This document shows, in pieces, positions 32,558-44,781 of a stretch of DNA of 64,000 bases; the stretch's first letter is position 1; each line of letters starts with the position of its first letter. Under the pieces are notes generated by a model. The model was not told the origin of the DNA. It searched no databases and saw only the letters and a list, made by a program, of their open reading frames with translations. The DNA comes from Buddleja alternifolia (taxonomy: Eukaryota > Streptophyta > Magnoliopsida > Lamiales > Scrophulariaceae). The position numbers and the translations under genes were made by a program. The stretch spans positions 22,154,949 through 22,218,948 of the forward strand of contig CM033391.1 of NCBI GenBank assembly GCA_019426215.1. The letters are read 5' to 3'.

Positions 32558-35006
32558 TGTAATGACCCATCCCAATGGGTGCCCTCCAAAGAGATAGGTT
32601 ATCACCTTCCTGGGGCTCAAGCGACTTTAACTAAAAAAAAATGGCAAAACAGACACCCTAAACCGTAATATTTAATAGTAGTGATTACTTTAAATAAAAC
32701 TCCATCCTAGAATCTCCATCAAGAGGAATTACATCACGGGAAATAAGAATTTAGTACATTCCATATATATAAACGTAGTCTAGGTAGAAGACACAACTAC
32801 GATAAATATAACACTCTCGGTTGAGGATGTGCACGCGAGACCCGTCTAATCTTCAGCTTACCATCAACTATCCTGAAAAAATAATGTAACGAAGGGGTGA
32901 GCTATAAAGCTCAGTAAGTTCCCGAGCACTACGAGAACACCACACAAGCAGGCATCACCAACATGTATTATTGCATAAAGTTTACTTACTTTTGTAAAAT
33001 GACTCATAGAGAAGTAACTTACTTTCATTCACAAATTTTCATAAAATTCGGAAATCACGTTGAAGGACTTCATAAGAAAGACGCATAATTTCATAACCTC
33101 TAAGATAACATATTCCAAAAGATTTGTTAACCTCAATTCATAAGTATGCCATTATCCACTCAAAGAGTAATTGTATCATGGTCTCAGTTGCACACGTGCG
33201 TTCCCGTGGTCTCTTGGCGCACACAGTCTCACATGGCTCACCCATGAGTACATTACCAAATGAGTATCAAGCAAATGAGTATGCAGCCATCTACTCCAAG
33301 GGTAATTGTATCATGGTCTCAGTTGCACACGTGGGCTCAACCACGAACACTCTGTTCCCGTGGTTTCTTGCCGCACATAGTCTCACGTGGCTCACCCATA
33401 AGTACATTACCAATGGAGTATCAAGCATAGTGCAATATGTTATTGATGTCCACTCACCTATGACACGAGGGTAAATGCATCATGGTCTCAGTTGCACACG
33501 TGGGCTCAACCATGAACACTCCGTTCCCATGGCCTCTTGCCTCCCACTACTACACGTGGCTCACCCAGGAGTACACTACCAATGTGTTATAGTCTTTTGC
33601 TCAATCCAAATGAACATCCATCACAATATAAGTTTTCAACCATCAACAAACACCACATGTTTACATGATAAGTACAACGTCATGCCACAATGTTTCATCA
33701 AAAAAAAATGCAATCACAAACATTACTCAATCATATATATAATATATTCATACAATATATATAATATTGCATTCGCGTAGTACATGGGACTGACCTTTCA
33801 ACCGAGGCAAAAAGGTACAACACTAACCCACTCATTCACACATCTTGTTCATACTCGGTTCCTATAAGCAAAAACGATATATATGTATTTCAATTTTTCA
33901 CCTTACAACTAAGAATGGAAAAGCAAGAGTTAAGAATTATATATATTTAACTTAAATTAAGCTTTATGTTATTTCTTTAAAAAGTGAATTTCTTCCTTAT
34001 ATAACAAATAGTTTATCAATATTTATTCCAAATTATTAATTTTATAAAATTATCCAAGTATACCCATATGAAATCAGCCCCACAGAAGTGAAATCTGGCA
34101 CACGCTTGAGTAGAATATAATTTCAATCTCTTAATATGAGATTATACTCTTATGTAAAACTCTTATTTCATACACATCTTGAAATCATAAGAAAATCATA
34201 TAAATTTATAAAATAGCTAAAAATCGAAAAAAACTTCACATAATGTAGAAAGGTCATTTAAAATCATAAGGGTTAAAAGAATTGAACGGTTATTACATCA
34301 ATTTAAGAAAAATCCAAGCAGAATCGCGACCAATTTTGCTCAAAACAGATCAGATTCAAAAATTCATAGTAAATCGTAAAAAAACTCGGATTGCCTTGAT
34401 TCAAGTGTCCATAGAAACCTTAGGATGTTGGTTTTCAAATAAAATTTTTTTTGCTCAAATTGGGAGAGTACAGGTCGGTCGTATTGGCTTGTAATACAGA
34501 CTGGGATGGTGACTGTTTTAAGGTAAAACTTAATAGGAAAATGAAATTGATTTTGGGATTTTGAAAAGAAGACTTTTGGGGAGTAATTTCTTGATAAATT
34601 TTTGAATAATTTGGAGTCAAAGGTTGAAGATGAAGAGTTTGCATGTGGTTGTTAGAGAGAGAAAAAGAAAGAAAAGTCGTTTTGGTTTTAGATGAAAGTG
34701 AAGAGGTGTATTTATATTCATATAAATATGTATACATACACTCCTCTATATAAATATATTAAGTTCCCTTCCTTTCTATTTTCTTTTTTTTATATATATA
34801 TATATCATTAGTAGAACATTTGAAAGCATTCCAATTAAGCATTCCACTTAACACTAAAGAACATTTTAATATAATAGTACTACAAATACACTACTTCTAG
34901 TATGAATTCGAAAATATAATAAGTATATGTTTGTTAGTGAAATAAAGACAATATATATATAGATGGAATAAAATTTGAAAAAATTAACAAACATGCGGGT
35001 GTCACA
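32558..35006 (-). mobile_element. LTR, family G, copy A 5' LTR (complete)
   Basis: The minus strand starts TGTGACACCCGCATG at 35006 and ends GGGATGGGTCATTACA at 32558, 2449 bp, with the PBS following. U3 matches 26935-28120. A TATA-like TTATATAGAGGAG (minus strand, about 34742-34756) is a candidate promoter, which would put the G-box repeats at 33140-33580 in the transcribed R/U5 part. Open frames (33124-33474, 33475-33780) come from those tandem repeats and are not protein-like. Confidence 0.82.
33140..33580. repeat. Three ~150 bp tandem units with G-box (CACGTG) motifs in LTR G
   Basis: Units begin near 33150, 33290 and 33455. Each contains CATGGTCTCAGTTGCACACG and GTGGCTCACCCA-type sequence; a CCATGAACACTCCGTTCCC-like piece occurs in units 2 and 3. 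Exact CACGTG palindromes lie at 33193, 33328, 33384, 33497 and 33553 (first bases), five in 366 bp. G-boxes bind plant bHLH and bZIP factors. The units differ by substitutions and small indels. Confidence 0.8.
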
Positions 35007-36537
35007 TCTAAGGTTCACACGTACCTATCACTACTTATCAGTTTCATCATTGACTGTCAGTGAGTGAATACCGGATGCCAGCCGTGTTCGAACATATTAG
35101 TCCAACTTATACGACCATGACATAAGTTCCCACTATCATTCCCATAGTGTTCGACTGGCACTTTCTTTGTCAAAACTTATATCATGCAAGTCCTTGTTCT
35201 GTATTGATGTCCTGTCAAATACTTTCTTAGACTTGCGAACCCTATTTAGAGAATAAGGATCAAACCTTCAAGTGTCATTCTTCCTATCCCATAGGAAGTA
35301 GAAGGTTTGTCTTATTCTCAAGGACTTTACATTGTTTATTAACACCTTACAAATACCTATAAGAAAACAACAAGACAATGCCTTATATATAGAAAAAAGA
35401 TATTGTTTAGTTACAAGTAAATGCCTTATAAATCTATCCTCTTTATGGCATTTGAAGGTATACACTGTAACAAACTCGTGAGGTAATGGGCGGGAATACA
35501 TGACTGGGCACGACGGTCCCATCCACTTCCCTTGTGGTCCTCGAGATGTTTCGCCTCACATTTTATGTACGGCCCGAGAACACGATGCAATCGTACATTA
35601 ATCTTCAGTTAAGTCCGACCCATCAAATTCTCATAGCATAACAATAGCCAAGTGGTCCCACGACTCATGAACAAGTCCTTAGCGAAACTGAAACCCATGT
35701 GCACTTCGAATATGACCACCTTTTCATATAGAAGGCCTAGTTGCAAGATTAGTGAACTTAACTTGCCATCATTCCACGACTCGTGAAACAATGATGACAA
35801 GTCTCGCGCTATTCCCTCTTGCATCTGACGATGGAAGGCACTGGACCTAATCAGGAACTTCTAGACTCCCGATTTTTCCATTTATGGACTTAATATTTTA
35901 ATATGGAGTTTTCACATACAATGTCTCACCATTTTCAGTTATTTATCTTTCTTAGGTGATCACGCAACACAACACATCATATACAAGAAAAAATAAACAT
36001 GATCATGCAATCTATATATAAAGCAGTACATGTGATCCTAGTCAAGCCAATCCTAAAACACCCTGAGCCATCAAAGTGTGAACCAATCTAATCTAAGGAC
36101 CCGGACACTGTACTAAGGTCGTCACAGCTCCTCGAGCGTGAGCGTCTCCATCTTTGTCTTCAAGATGTCTTCATCTCTGTCTTCAAATTACAACAATACA
36201 AGAGAAAAGGAAACATCACCCTCTCATGTACAAAAAATGAAAACATGGCACACAGGCCTCAAATTAAAAAGACTAGTCTATGGCTCAACCTGGATCACCA
36301 CATAATCTAATTTACCGACTTTAATTAAAGATAATCCAATGCAATTAGTGGACCAAATAATTATTTTCTAAAAACAAATTTAAATCCCATGAAAAATCAT
36401 AATTTTTCACAAACCCAAAAATTATTTTAATTTCCAAAACTCCAATATTATTCAATTCAAAGAATTAATTAATATTATAATATTAATTTTCCAAGAATTA
36501 AACAATAAATTCATGTTTTGGAAAACCCATGAAAAAA
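35007..36537 (-). other. Non-coding internal region of element L, left part
   Basis: No protein, domain or LTR end is visible in 1.5 kb; frames at 35268-35522 and 35609-35824 match nothing known to me. Together with 44782-45877 it forms the sequence into which the solo LTR A inserted, and that right part leads to a PBS at 45878-45891. The best reading is a large non-autonomous LTR element (LARD type) on the minus strand. A unique host intergenic region is the alternative. Confidence 0.4.
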
Positions 36538-36542
36538 ATCCA
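36538..36542. repeat. Target-site duplication of solo LTR A (left)
   Basis: ATCCA precedes the LTR start TGTCACGCC and is repeated at 44777-44781 after the LTR end GGGCGTCACA. Confidence 0.85.
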
Positions 36543-38265
36543 TGTCACGCCCCGAATGTACGGATTATCCATGACCGCATATCCGAAGTGTGACAGAAAA
36601 AAAAAAACTATTCCTCTTGAACAAACATAAGACTTTTTTTGACAAACCCAAAATTAATTGTAATATAATATCCCAAAATATTACAGATTTAATCAAAACG
36701 GGAGTCCCAAAATTAGGAATTACACAAAACTATCATGATACTTTCTAGCTAAGCATCGTGATTAAAACTTTATTTAAATAACTCGGTCTCCCTTTACGCA
36801 CTCGAACTATTCTTGCCCTTCTAAAAACTACCCTCCTCCTCCTCCTGATTTGCAGGATTTTCATCTGGAGAAAAAACATTTAAATACGTAAGAAAAACTT
36901 AGTGAGGTCAATAGGTGTGCTCATAAGGAATTTTTCAAAGAGCTACGGTTTGATAAATCCATTTTGACCAAAATAACATTATCATAACAATAATAATTAT
37001 AATGAATTAAATTCATGAAAGTATAAGGCTTGATCAAACAATCATAACAATATAAAATTATTCTTATGATAATATATACCGAAAAATAAAGAATTAAATT
37101 CATGAGAATTTATTTAGATAATGATGATGCAAAACGGGAGATGCCGAATTTCAGAGATGACCACCACCTTATATCTTCATTGAATATATACTACCTTATC
37201 CTTCAGTTGCAGGGAGCTACCTCGCGAAATAGTAAACTGTGCCATGCCTAGGTACATGGCGGCACCAGTCATAGATACAGACAAACTCCAGTCTGCCCGT
37301 GAAAGGATACCAATAATGATCCCAGACGTAGTGGTCTATACCCGGTAATCCGATATTACCCAGGCGAACTCACGCACCGTCTAGGTCAGGGCCCGAGAGA
37401 TACGTTAAGAATTCTGAGTCAAAGTCATCGATTGAGCCATGCAAATGATAAATAATTATTTTCAATATATATACAACTTTTATAAGAATATTTTCTTTCC
37501 TTGAAATAAATAATAATAATTTTTACAAAACTATAAGATTTCACAAAGAAATTTTTTAAAGTATTGTACTGAAAGGGTTCGTTTGGATTTATCGAAAGAC
37601 CATAACAAACTTTAAAACTTTAAAAGACTTTAGACAAAACGATAAGAATTTTACATAACATTTTTCTATATATATCTCTAGTTTTGAAAATACCAATATA
37701 ATTTTTATTGACACTCAAAGTACTCTTTGCCTGGCAAAACTATCTAAGCTGGATTGGCTCTCTAAAAGATCACCTGTTAAAAGATAAAAACATAACCTAT
37801 TATTTCACCAAATTAATCTAATATAATTTAAGAAATAATAAAATAATATAAGCCTAAGAAAAATTAAATCTTCCAATTGCCCTTTTTCCTTCCACGATTC
37901 GCGAGTACATCCGAGCCTTCTAATAATACGCGGGTTTAAAGAGGAAAAGGTGATGACAATGCTAATTTGAAGTTTTCTTTTGGTGTTGGGGTTGGGTTGT
38001 CTGCTATCAATCTATAACTTCCAAAATTCCTTACGTCTATCAACTTTCCAAAATTCTTTACGTCTAACAACCACCCAAAATTTTAAAATCTTTAGTACCA
38101 AAAAAAATAAGGTTAATAATTTAAATCGACTGCGTTTACCTCTTCCGAAAAATTGAAAAAGACAATGAATGCTAAAAGGTTGTATAATGACGTGTATGTG
38201 TGTGTGAAGGTGTGCTTTGCTCTCATCAGCCACTTTCCTATTTATAGAATGAAAAGGATGATGAT

Positions 38266-38284
38266 AAAGCTTCCTAAGACAAAA
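38266..38284. repeat. Target-site duplication of LINE-c (left)
   Basis: AAAGCTTCCTAAGACAAAA recurs at 44373-44391 as AAAGCTTCCTAAGGCAAAA, one mismatch in 19 bases. The right copy follows the poly(A) run. Confidence 0.9.
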
Positions 38285-38481
38285 AATTACGTTCTAGACA
38301 AGCAGCTAAAAAATTCTCTCTCTAGCCTTAGTGGAGAGCATGCTTTAACACAAAAGTGGCCGAAAGTTTTAACCTTTCTTTCTCTTTTTTTCTGGCAGCG
38401 TGCCTTTGGGCACGCCTTGTCGGCACCAAAGAGCCGTTATCGGCGTCGGCTCTTACCGGCTGCCGTTGCGCCGCCTCCGTG

Positions 38482-40188
38482 CATGGAGGAGGCGACCGTC
38501 GATACAACACCACCACCACTGGTGGTGACCCCCAATCGCAACACTAAAAAGCTGAAACGCAATCTGGTAGGCGCTGATGAGGGAGAACACCGGAACCCAA
38601 ATTCGGACACCAGGATGGCGTACCAAGCTCCGGCAGGAGGAGCTGTTCCGACAAATAATGAAGGGACAGAGACACACACAGCAATGGCAGACACCAGTCC
38701 GATGGAAAACACGGTGAAGGAGAAACAGCCGAACAATTCATGGAAAACGGGTAACCTCCGCCAAGCATGGAACAGGCAAACAGTAACTCCGGGGTACTAC
38801 ACCGGGGAAGGGGAAGATATAGGTAATGAAAACCATTTGGAAGCTCCCATACGACGTCAATCCAGTAGATATAGGTAATGAATTCTATCTCGTCAGGTTC
38901 AGAATTCAGAGTACGATAGGGTGCTTCGGGATGGCCCGTGGATGATTCTGGGACACTACTTAACGGTGCGTAAATGGAGCCCGACTTTTAACCCACAGAA
39001 GGAGAAGATATCCAACACTATGGTTTGGATACGTTTCCCGGACATGCCGATACACTACTTTAATGATAAACACCTCAAAGGCATGGGCGGGTTGATTGGT
39101 ATGGTGCGGGGCATTGATAAGCATACGGAAGAGACCTTACGGGGCCATTATGCTCGAGTTTGCGTTGAACTCGATTTGGATAAACCAATCATTCCGGTTA
39201 TTAAGGTAAACAAGAAATTTAGAGTGGTTGAGTATGAAGGGTTGTCTTTAATTTGTTTTGAATGTGGGTCAGTGGGACATCGGAAAGAGACTTGTGGTTC
39301 GCATAACCAAAAGGACAAGGTTGGAACAGCACCGAAGGAGGGAGAAACGTGCGCTATACCCACTACTGTTGGACCGTGGAATATCGTGCCCCCTCGGACG
39401 AGACGACGAGGCCAGCGTAAGGAGACAAGTCGGGAGTCGGCCCAGGAACACTCTTTTTTCCAGTTCGGCGCAGGGACTCATGCAAATACAGCTGGACCGA
39501 ATAGGGATAACAGGGAGACTAGGAATACGGGTGGACCGAAGGGTGATGCTTTAAATACGATGGCACCTACTCATGTGCATGGCAATAAACCAAAAAATCA
39601 TACCAAGACGGCAACGGGTGGGTCACGGTTTGCGGCGTTGTATGAGTTGGAAGAGCACATCGATTCTGATGAAGTGGCACCGGTTAAGCCAGTGGAGGGG
39701 AGAAACCAAGCTGCGGGTAGTAAGGTTTGGAGAAGAGTGGATACAGAAATACCTCCGGAGCACTCGGAGAAGTTAGTGGATAGGGAGAAGATAGCCCCGA
39801 TCACGATTGGTGCTACATATACCATTCGTAATAACTCCATCTATTCTACCGTCGAGCGGGATCATGATATGACTGATGCAGGTGTTGCTATATCTCAGCC
39901 GCCGTCGGGGCAATTTGGAGGGGGAGTGCAGGGTACAACGGGCATGTTGGAAACTAGCTCCCCCTGCACTCCCGTTTTGGGCATACAAGACCGCCGGAGT
40001 ATCCAGAGGACGGCATTATTAGTTCTGATACTGAGTCAGTGGAAGAAGTTGATATGTCACGATGTGCTGCTCTTAGTGGCGGTATGGGCTATGGAGACGT
40101 CGCAGTAACAGGATCTCGGCGAGATGGTGTTAGCAACGTGGACATGGCCACGGATAAGGGGGTTAGTTCAGTCCCCTCCCAGGTATAA
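38482..40188 (+). pseudogene. LINE-c ORF1 (DUF4283 and zinc knuckle)
   Basis: A likely start is ATG at 38482 (MEEATVDTTPPPLVV). The N-terminal part is charged and low-complexity. Around 38835-38920 the frame shifts twice and part of DUF4283 is missing; it resumes as EFYLVRF and RVLRDGPWMILGHYLTVRKW. A CCHC knuckle follows (CFECGSVGHRKETC; CX2CX4HX4C), then a long polar tail. The open frame ends at 40108, but another frame carrying SSDTESVEEVDMSRC stays open to TAA at 40186-40188, so a late frameshift is likely. The product would bind LINE RNA and chaperone it. Confidence 0.85.
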
Positions 40189-40225
40189 GTTCTGTTCTTT
40201 TGAACTTCTCCCTCTGTGTTATTAA

Positions 40226-41569
40226 ATGACGTCGATTTTTTGGAATTGCAGGGGTGCAGCGAAGCCTGAATTTTTGAATTCGCTTAGAGAAGTTTTGACT
40301 CGGCATAAGCAGATGATATTGGTTCTTGTGGAGCCACGCATTCCGGGCCATAATGCACAGAAGATACTCATGTTTAGTAGGTTTGATAAAGTCGAAAAAG
40401 TAGAAGCAAGGGGCTTTGCCGGGGGTATATGGTTATTCTGGAATTCTCAGGAGGTTGATATCGAAATTGCTGAAGCTAATGAGCAGAGTATCACCTCCGT
40501 TATTCGCTAAGATGGGGATAGGACTTGGGTTCTAACAGCAGTGTATGCCAGTCCGCAGGTGGAGTCACGGAATCATCTTTGGGAGCACATTGCTCGTATG
40601 AAACCCCACATAGATGGCCCATGGGTTATTGCAGGGGACATGAATGTAGTCACAACACAATCAGAGAAAACGGGTGGTGCTCCAGTCGACATGCACAAAT
40701 GCCGTAAATTCTTGGAATGTGTTGATAAATGTGAGCTTATTGACCTCAAGTTTGTTGGCTCACTTTTCACGTGGGCTAAAGGAGGGAGGTCGCCATTACA
40801 AGAAAGGTTAGATCGAGCCATGTGTAATGATACTTGGCGGCTATCCTTCCCTCAGGCCACAGTTCGGCACTTACCTAGAATAGGGTCGGACCATGCACCG
40901 TTAATGCTCACTCTCTCTGAGCATACACGGGTAGGGACTAGTTTGGAGTACTTTCGGGTTCAGTCGGCATGGTTTACTCATCCGAGCTTCCGGGAAATGG
41001 TTGATCAGAACTGGCATGCTAGACGAGAAGATGGGATGCATGAGCAAATTCAACATACTCGGACAGCTATGCATGCATGGAATCATGACACCTTTGGCAA
41101 CATATTCAAGCGGAAACAACAACTTGTGGCTCGTATTGCTGGGATACAAAGAGCGCAAGGTCGGGACTTTAGGTACTCCCTCAGAAAGTTGGAAAATAAA
41201 CTTCAAGCTCAGTATTTCGATACTCTACGTCAAGAAGAACTCTTTTGGAAACAAAAAGCTAGGGCTCAATGGCTTAGAGCGGGGGATATGAATACACACT
41301 TTTTCCACCTTTCGGCCGTGCGTCGACAAGGAAAATCTAAAGTGAAGACCCTGGAACGGGAGGATGGGAGTGTGGAAACGGATCCGATTGAGCTTAAGAA
41401 CATGGCAATCGAGTACTATAAGGCCCTATATGATGTGGGCGAATCCGTGCGCACCTATACCAACACGCCGGGGTTCCCGACATTACAGGAGCAGCATACG
41501 GAGATACTACTTCGGCCGGTTACCAATGAAGAAGTGAAACAAGGCACTATGGGATATGAGTCCGTCTAA
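40226..41569 (+). pseudogene. LINE-c ORF2, part 1: endonuclease
   Basis: Starts at ATG 40226, 37 bases after the probable ORF1 stop. The apurinic/apyrimidinic-type endonuclease shows WNCRGAAKPEF at the N terminus, VEPRI, WVIAGDMNVV and GSDHAPLML (the catalytic SDH). A TAA at 40508-40510 interrupts the frame. After the endonuclease comes the linker with FWKQKARAQWLRAGDMNTHF. The frame ends at 41569, where a frameshift near 41550 moves to the RT frame. The enzyme nicks the target DNA to prime reverse transcription. Confidence 0.9.
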
Positions 41570-43739
41570 AGCACCGGGTCCGGATGGAATACAACCTATG
41601 TTCTATCAGCGATGTTGGGATATAGTCGGGGAGGATATTTTTCAGCTGGTTCGGAAAGCCCTCCAGTCAAGTAGCCTTGATCCCACTCTTAATAAATCTC
41701 GCATTGTTTTAATTCCAAAGGATAAGAACCCAACACGTCTTTCGCAATTTCGTCCAATTAGTCTTACGAATGTAAGCCTTAAAATTGTTACCAAAACTTT
41801 GGCTAATCGCATTAAGGAGTTTATAGATGAGCTTATTCCACGATATCAAAGTAGTTTTATACCGGGCAGGCAAACAATCGATAATGTGTTAATTACTTAG
41901 GAAATTTTGCATGATTTAAATCGATTAAAAGGAAAGAAAGGTTTTTTCATAGCAAAAATTGATTTCGAGAAGGCTTACGACCGTATTAATTGGAGTTTTC
42001 TCGAAAACGTGTTACGGGAAATTGGCTTCCCCGCGGCTTGGATCTCGCTTATTATGGATTGTACCACCCGAGCCAAACTATCCCTACTTTGGAATGGTGA
42101 GGCAACAGAGTGGTTTGATCCTAAGCGAGGACTAAGACAAGGGGATCCCCTATCACCTTATCTCTTTGTTTTTTGTGTACAGAAGCTAGGTTGCCTAATT
42201 GATGTCGCGGTGCGGGAGAGAAAATGGAGATCGGCACCAACTTCTCGACATGGACCATGTATCTCCCACTTGATGTTTGCCGATGATTTACTTCTTTTTG
42301 GGGAGGCTACAGTACAGTATACGAGTTCGGTAATGGATACGTTGAAATACTATTGTAATCTCTCGGGGCAGGCTGTAAACATCCACAAATCAAAGTTGTT
42401 CCTTTCGAAAAATATATCAATGGAACTCAAGCGTCGGATCAGTAATAACATGAGTCTTGGCTGTACCGAAAATTTGGGGAGGTACCTCGGTGTTCCTCTG
42501 CAACACGGACGGTTACTTAGGCGAGATTATGGATTTTTGGTGGATCGAGTAAAAAAAAGATTACAGGGCTGGAAAAGAAAACACTTATCGCTAGCTGGGC
42601 GTGTGACCTTGATTAAATCGGTAACGGAAACTCTGGCATCATACCACATGCAAACAATGAGAATTCCACTAGGTATTTGTGATGCGATTGATAAAGCGAA
42701 CCGGCAATTCTTGTGGGGGGGCTCGGACTTAGAACATAAATTGCACCAGGTGAACTGGGATACGGTTTGTACACCCAAAAGCCGAGGAGGATTGGGGTTG
42801 AGAAAGACCCGAACCATGAACCTAGCCCTAGTCGGCAAGTTGGGATGGCAGCTACTTCGAGATGACGATAGCTTGTGGATTCAAGTGTTTAAACACAAAT
42901 ATGTTCTGAGGCAGCGTGCTCGGGCGAGAAACGCGACCTCTTTCACTTGGCGGAGTATTTAGTCGACTTTTCCTCTACTTCAATTGGGTACTCGGTGGAT
43001 CGTGGGAGATGGGACTTGGGTCAGATTTTGGGAAGATGTCTGGCTAGGGGAGGACCCGTTAGCTATTCACTGTCGACAACCGATTCCATCTGAGGACTTA
43101 TCTCGGACTATTGCCCAGTATTGGATTCCGGGGGTTGGCTGGGATTGGGACGGTCTACAAGTGTTACCTAGCACGGTTAAGACTCAATTGCAGGGTATAG
43201 ATTTGGCAGCGGGATCGGAGCAAAAAGATATGCCACGGTGGAGATTCTCCCCGGATGGGAAGTATAGTTGTAAAAGTGCTTACGAAGGTCTAGAAGGTCA
43301 CGTGCGAATGGAGAATTCCAAACAGTGGCTGAAACTCTGGAAAGTCCCGGGGGCACATCGACGTCGAATGTTCCTTTGGTTACTTCGACATAACAAAGTA
43401 ATTACTCAATCGGTTCTAAAGGCGAAGGGAATTGTGTCTTCGGATGGGTGCCCTATTTGTGGGCTTGCCTCGGATACTCCCTTACATGCTATTCGGGATT
43501 GTCAGTGGGCCAAAAAATTTTGGTTACAACTTGTTCATCCTGATTGTCATAAAGTTTTCTTTTCAGGTTCCGTAGAAGACTGGCTCGACTGGAATTTATC
43601 TCACAAGATGAACAGGTATGACTGGTGTGAAAAATGGGATATAGCCTTCACCGAGACTTTGTCTTTTATTTGGCAGGTTCGGAATGAGGTGACGCATGGA
43701 GTCCGAGCGACAGTTCCTATGGCGGAACTAGATGTGTAA
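41556..43739 (+). pseudogene. LINE-c ORF2, part 2: reverse transcriptase and zf-RVT
   Basis: RT motifs in order: SKAPGPDGIQPMFYQ, FRPISLTNVSLKIVTK, SSFIPGRQTIDNVL, AKIDFEKAYDRINW (motif A), RGLRQGDPLSPYLF, LMFADDLLLFGEA (intact FADD), RYLGVPLQHGR, LAGRVTLIKSV. The zf-RVT domain then has FSPDGKYSCKSAYEGL, LWKVPGAHRRRMFLWLLRH and CPICGLASDTPLHAIRDC. TAG at 41898-41900 and at 42960-42962 and TAA at 43737-43739 break an otherwise continuous frame. Confidence 0.92.
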
Positions 43740-44330
43740 CACAAAAGAATTGACGGTACCATTCATTCCCTTAACTTTGATCCGGACGTGATGCACCTAC
43801 AGGTACACATGGGCTGGAAAAAACCGACATTTGGTTACACTAAACTAAATGTGGATGCGGCGGTAATCGAAACTGGCCAGGCAGGGGTCGGGGGTACTCT
43901 TTGGGACGAGCATGGAACATGGCTAAGGGGGTTCAGTGGTCGCATTGACCCGTGTTCGTCATTGGAGGCTGAGATGCGTGCCATTCTATTGGGGCTAGAG
44001 ATGGCGTGGGCCACAGGGACAAAGAAATTAATCGTTGAATCAGACTGTCGGGCTGCACTTAATAGCATTATGGACGCCTCCATGGAGCATCACCATTTTG
44101 ATGTGATCTCTCGCATTCGTAGTGTACAGGGTAGAGACTGGGATGTCTCGTTTCAAATGGTTTGGCGAGAAGCAAATCAAGTAGCTGATGCTCTAGCTAA
44201 AATGGGCATTCATACTCACATGCACCACACGAATGTACCACACTCACATACCTATCACCTACTAGACAATGATAGAGCAGGAATTACTTGGCCTCGTTTT
44301 GTGACTATTAACCCGGGTTTGTCGGGTTAG
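43740..44330 (+). pseudogene. LINE-c ORF2, part 3: C-terminal RNase H
   Basis: In the same frame after the stop at 43739: KLNVDAAV (D), SSLEAEMRAI (E), LIVESDCRAAL (D) and VADALAKMG (D), so all four catalytic acidic positions are visible. The type is RVT_3, the plant/archaeal-like RNase HI found at the end of some plant L1 ORF2 proteins. LINE-a and LINE-g lack it. The frame ends with PGLSG-stop at 44330 and the 3' UTR is only about 40 bases. Confidence 0.9.
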
Positions 44331-44781
44331 TTTATGAATTGTTGGGTATCCCCACCTTTCAGAATTAAAAAAAAAGCTTCCTAAGGCAAAACGTGTAAGC
44401 CCCTAAGGAAAAGTACTGACCAGCCATTACTATTGAGTGAAGAGTGTTATTTGAAGACTTCCTTGCTTGCCACGTATCATAGCTATGTAGATGAGTCAAG
44501 CTTGCCATTCGAGGATAATTCTTGGTATTTCAAAGAAAGTACAACAATGAAAATTATCCTATTTCCCCTGCAACAACCTCACGTGAAATAGGCCAATGTC
44601 ACAATAATTTATCAGTCAAAAATTGTACTACTTATCTCCTTTTCACTATGATATTTCCTCAATTGACTTTGGTCAATTTAAAATATTAGCATATGCTATT
44701 ACTCGGAGTAATGTAAATATAACTAATAAAGTACTAAAACTCGTAAAATCTATCAAATCTTTTCTCGGGCGTCACAATCCA

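Larger units (their letters stand above)
38285..44372 (+). mobile_element. LINE-c: near-complete plant L1 with RNase H (6.1 kb)
   Basis: It has 19 bp target duplications, a 5' UTR (38285 to about 38481), ORF1, ORF2 with endonuclease, RT, zf-RVT and RNase H, and a short poly(A) at 44367-44375. It is much more GC-rich than its surroundings, in line with a long coding element inserted in an AT-rich LTR. Only a few frameshifts and five or so stops are present, so it is among the youngest elements here. Confidence 0.93.
36543..44776 (-). mobile_element. Solo LTR, family A copy 3, split by LINE-c
   Basis: It runs TGTCACGCCCCG to GGGCGTCACA with 5 bp duplications ATCCA. Without LINE-c and its extra target copy the LTR is about 2.1 kb, like the 2077 bp copy 2. 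There is no PBS or internal sequence on either side, so it arose by recombination between the two LTRs of a full element. LINE-c entered just upstream of its TATA box (TTCTATAAATAGG, minus strand, 38236-38250). Confidence 0.9.

Noticed and set aside
33124..33780. Two plus-strand ORFs of about 100 codons
   Set aside because: They are tandem G-box repeats in an LTR read in an open frame; composition is not protein-like.
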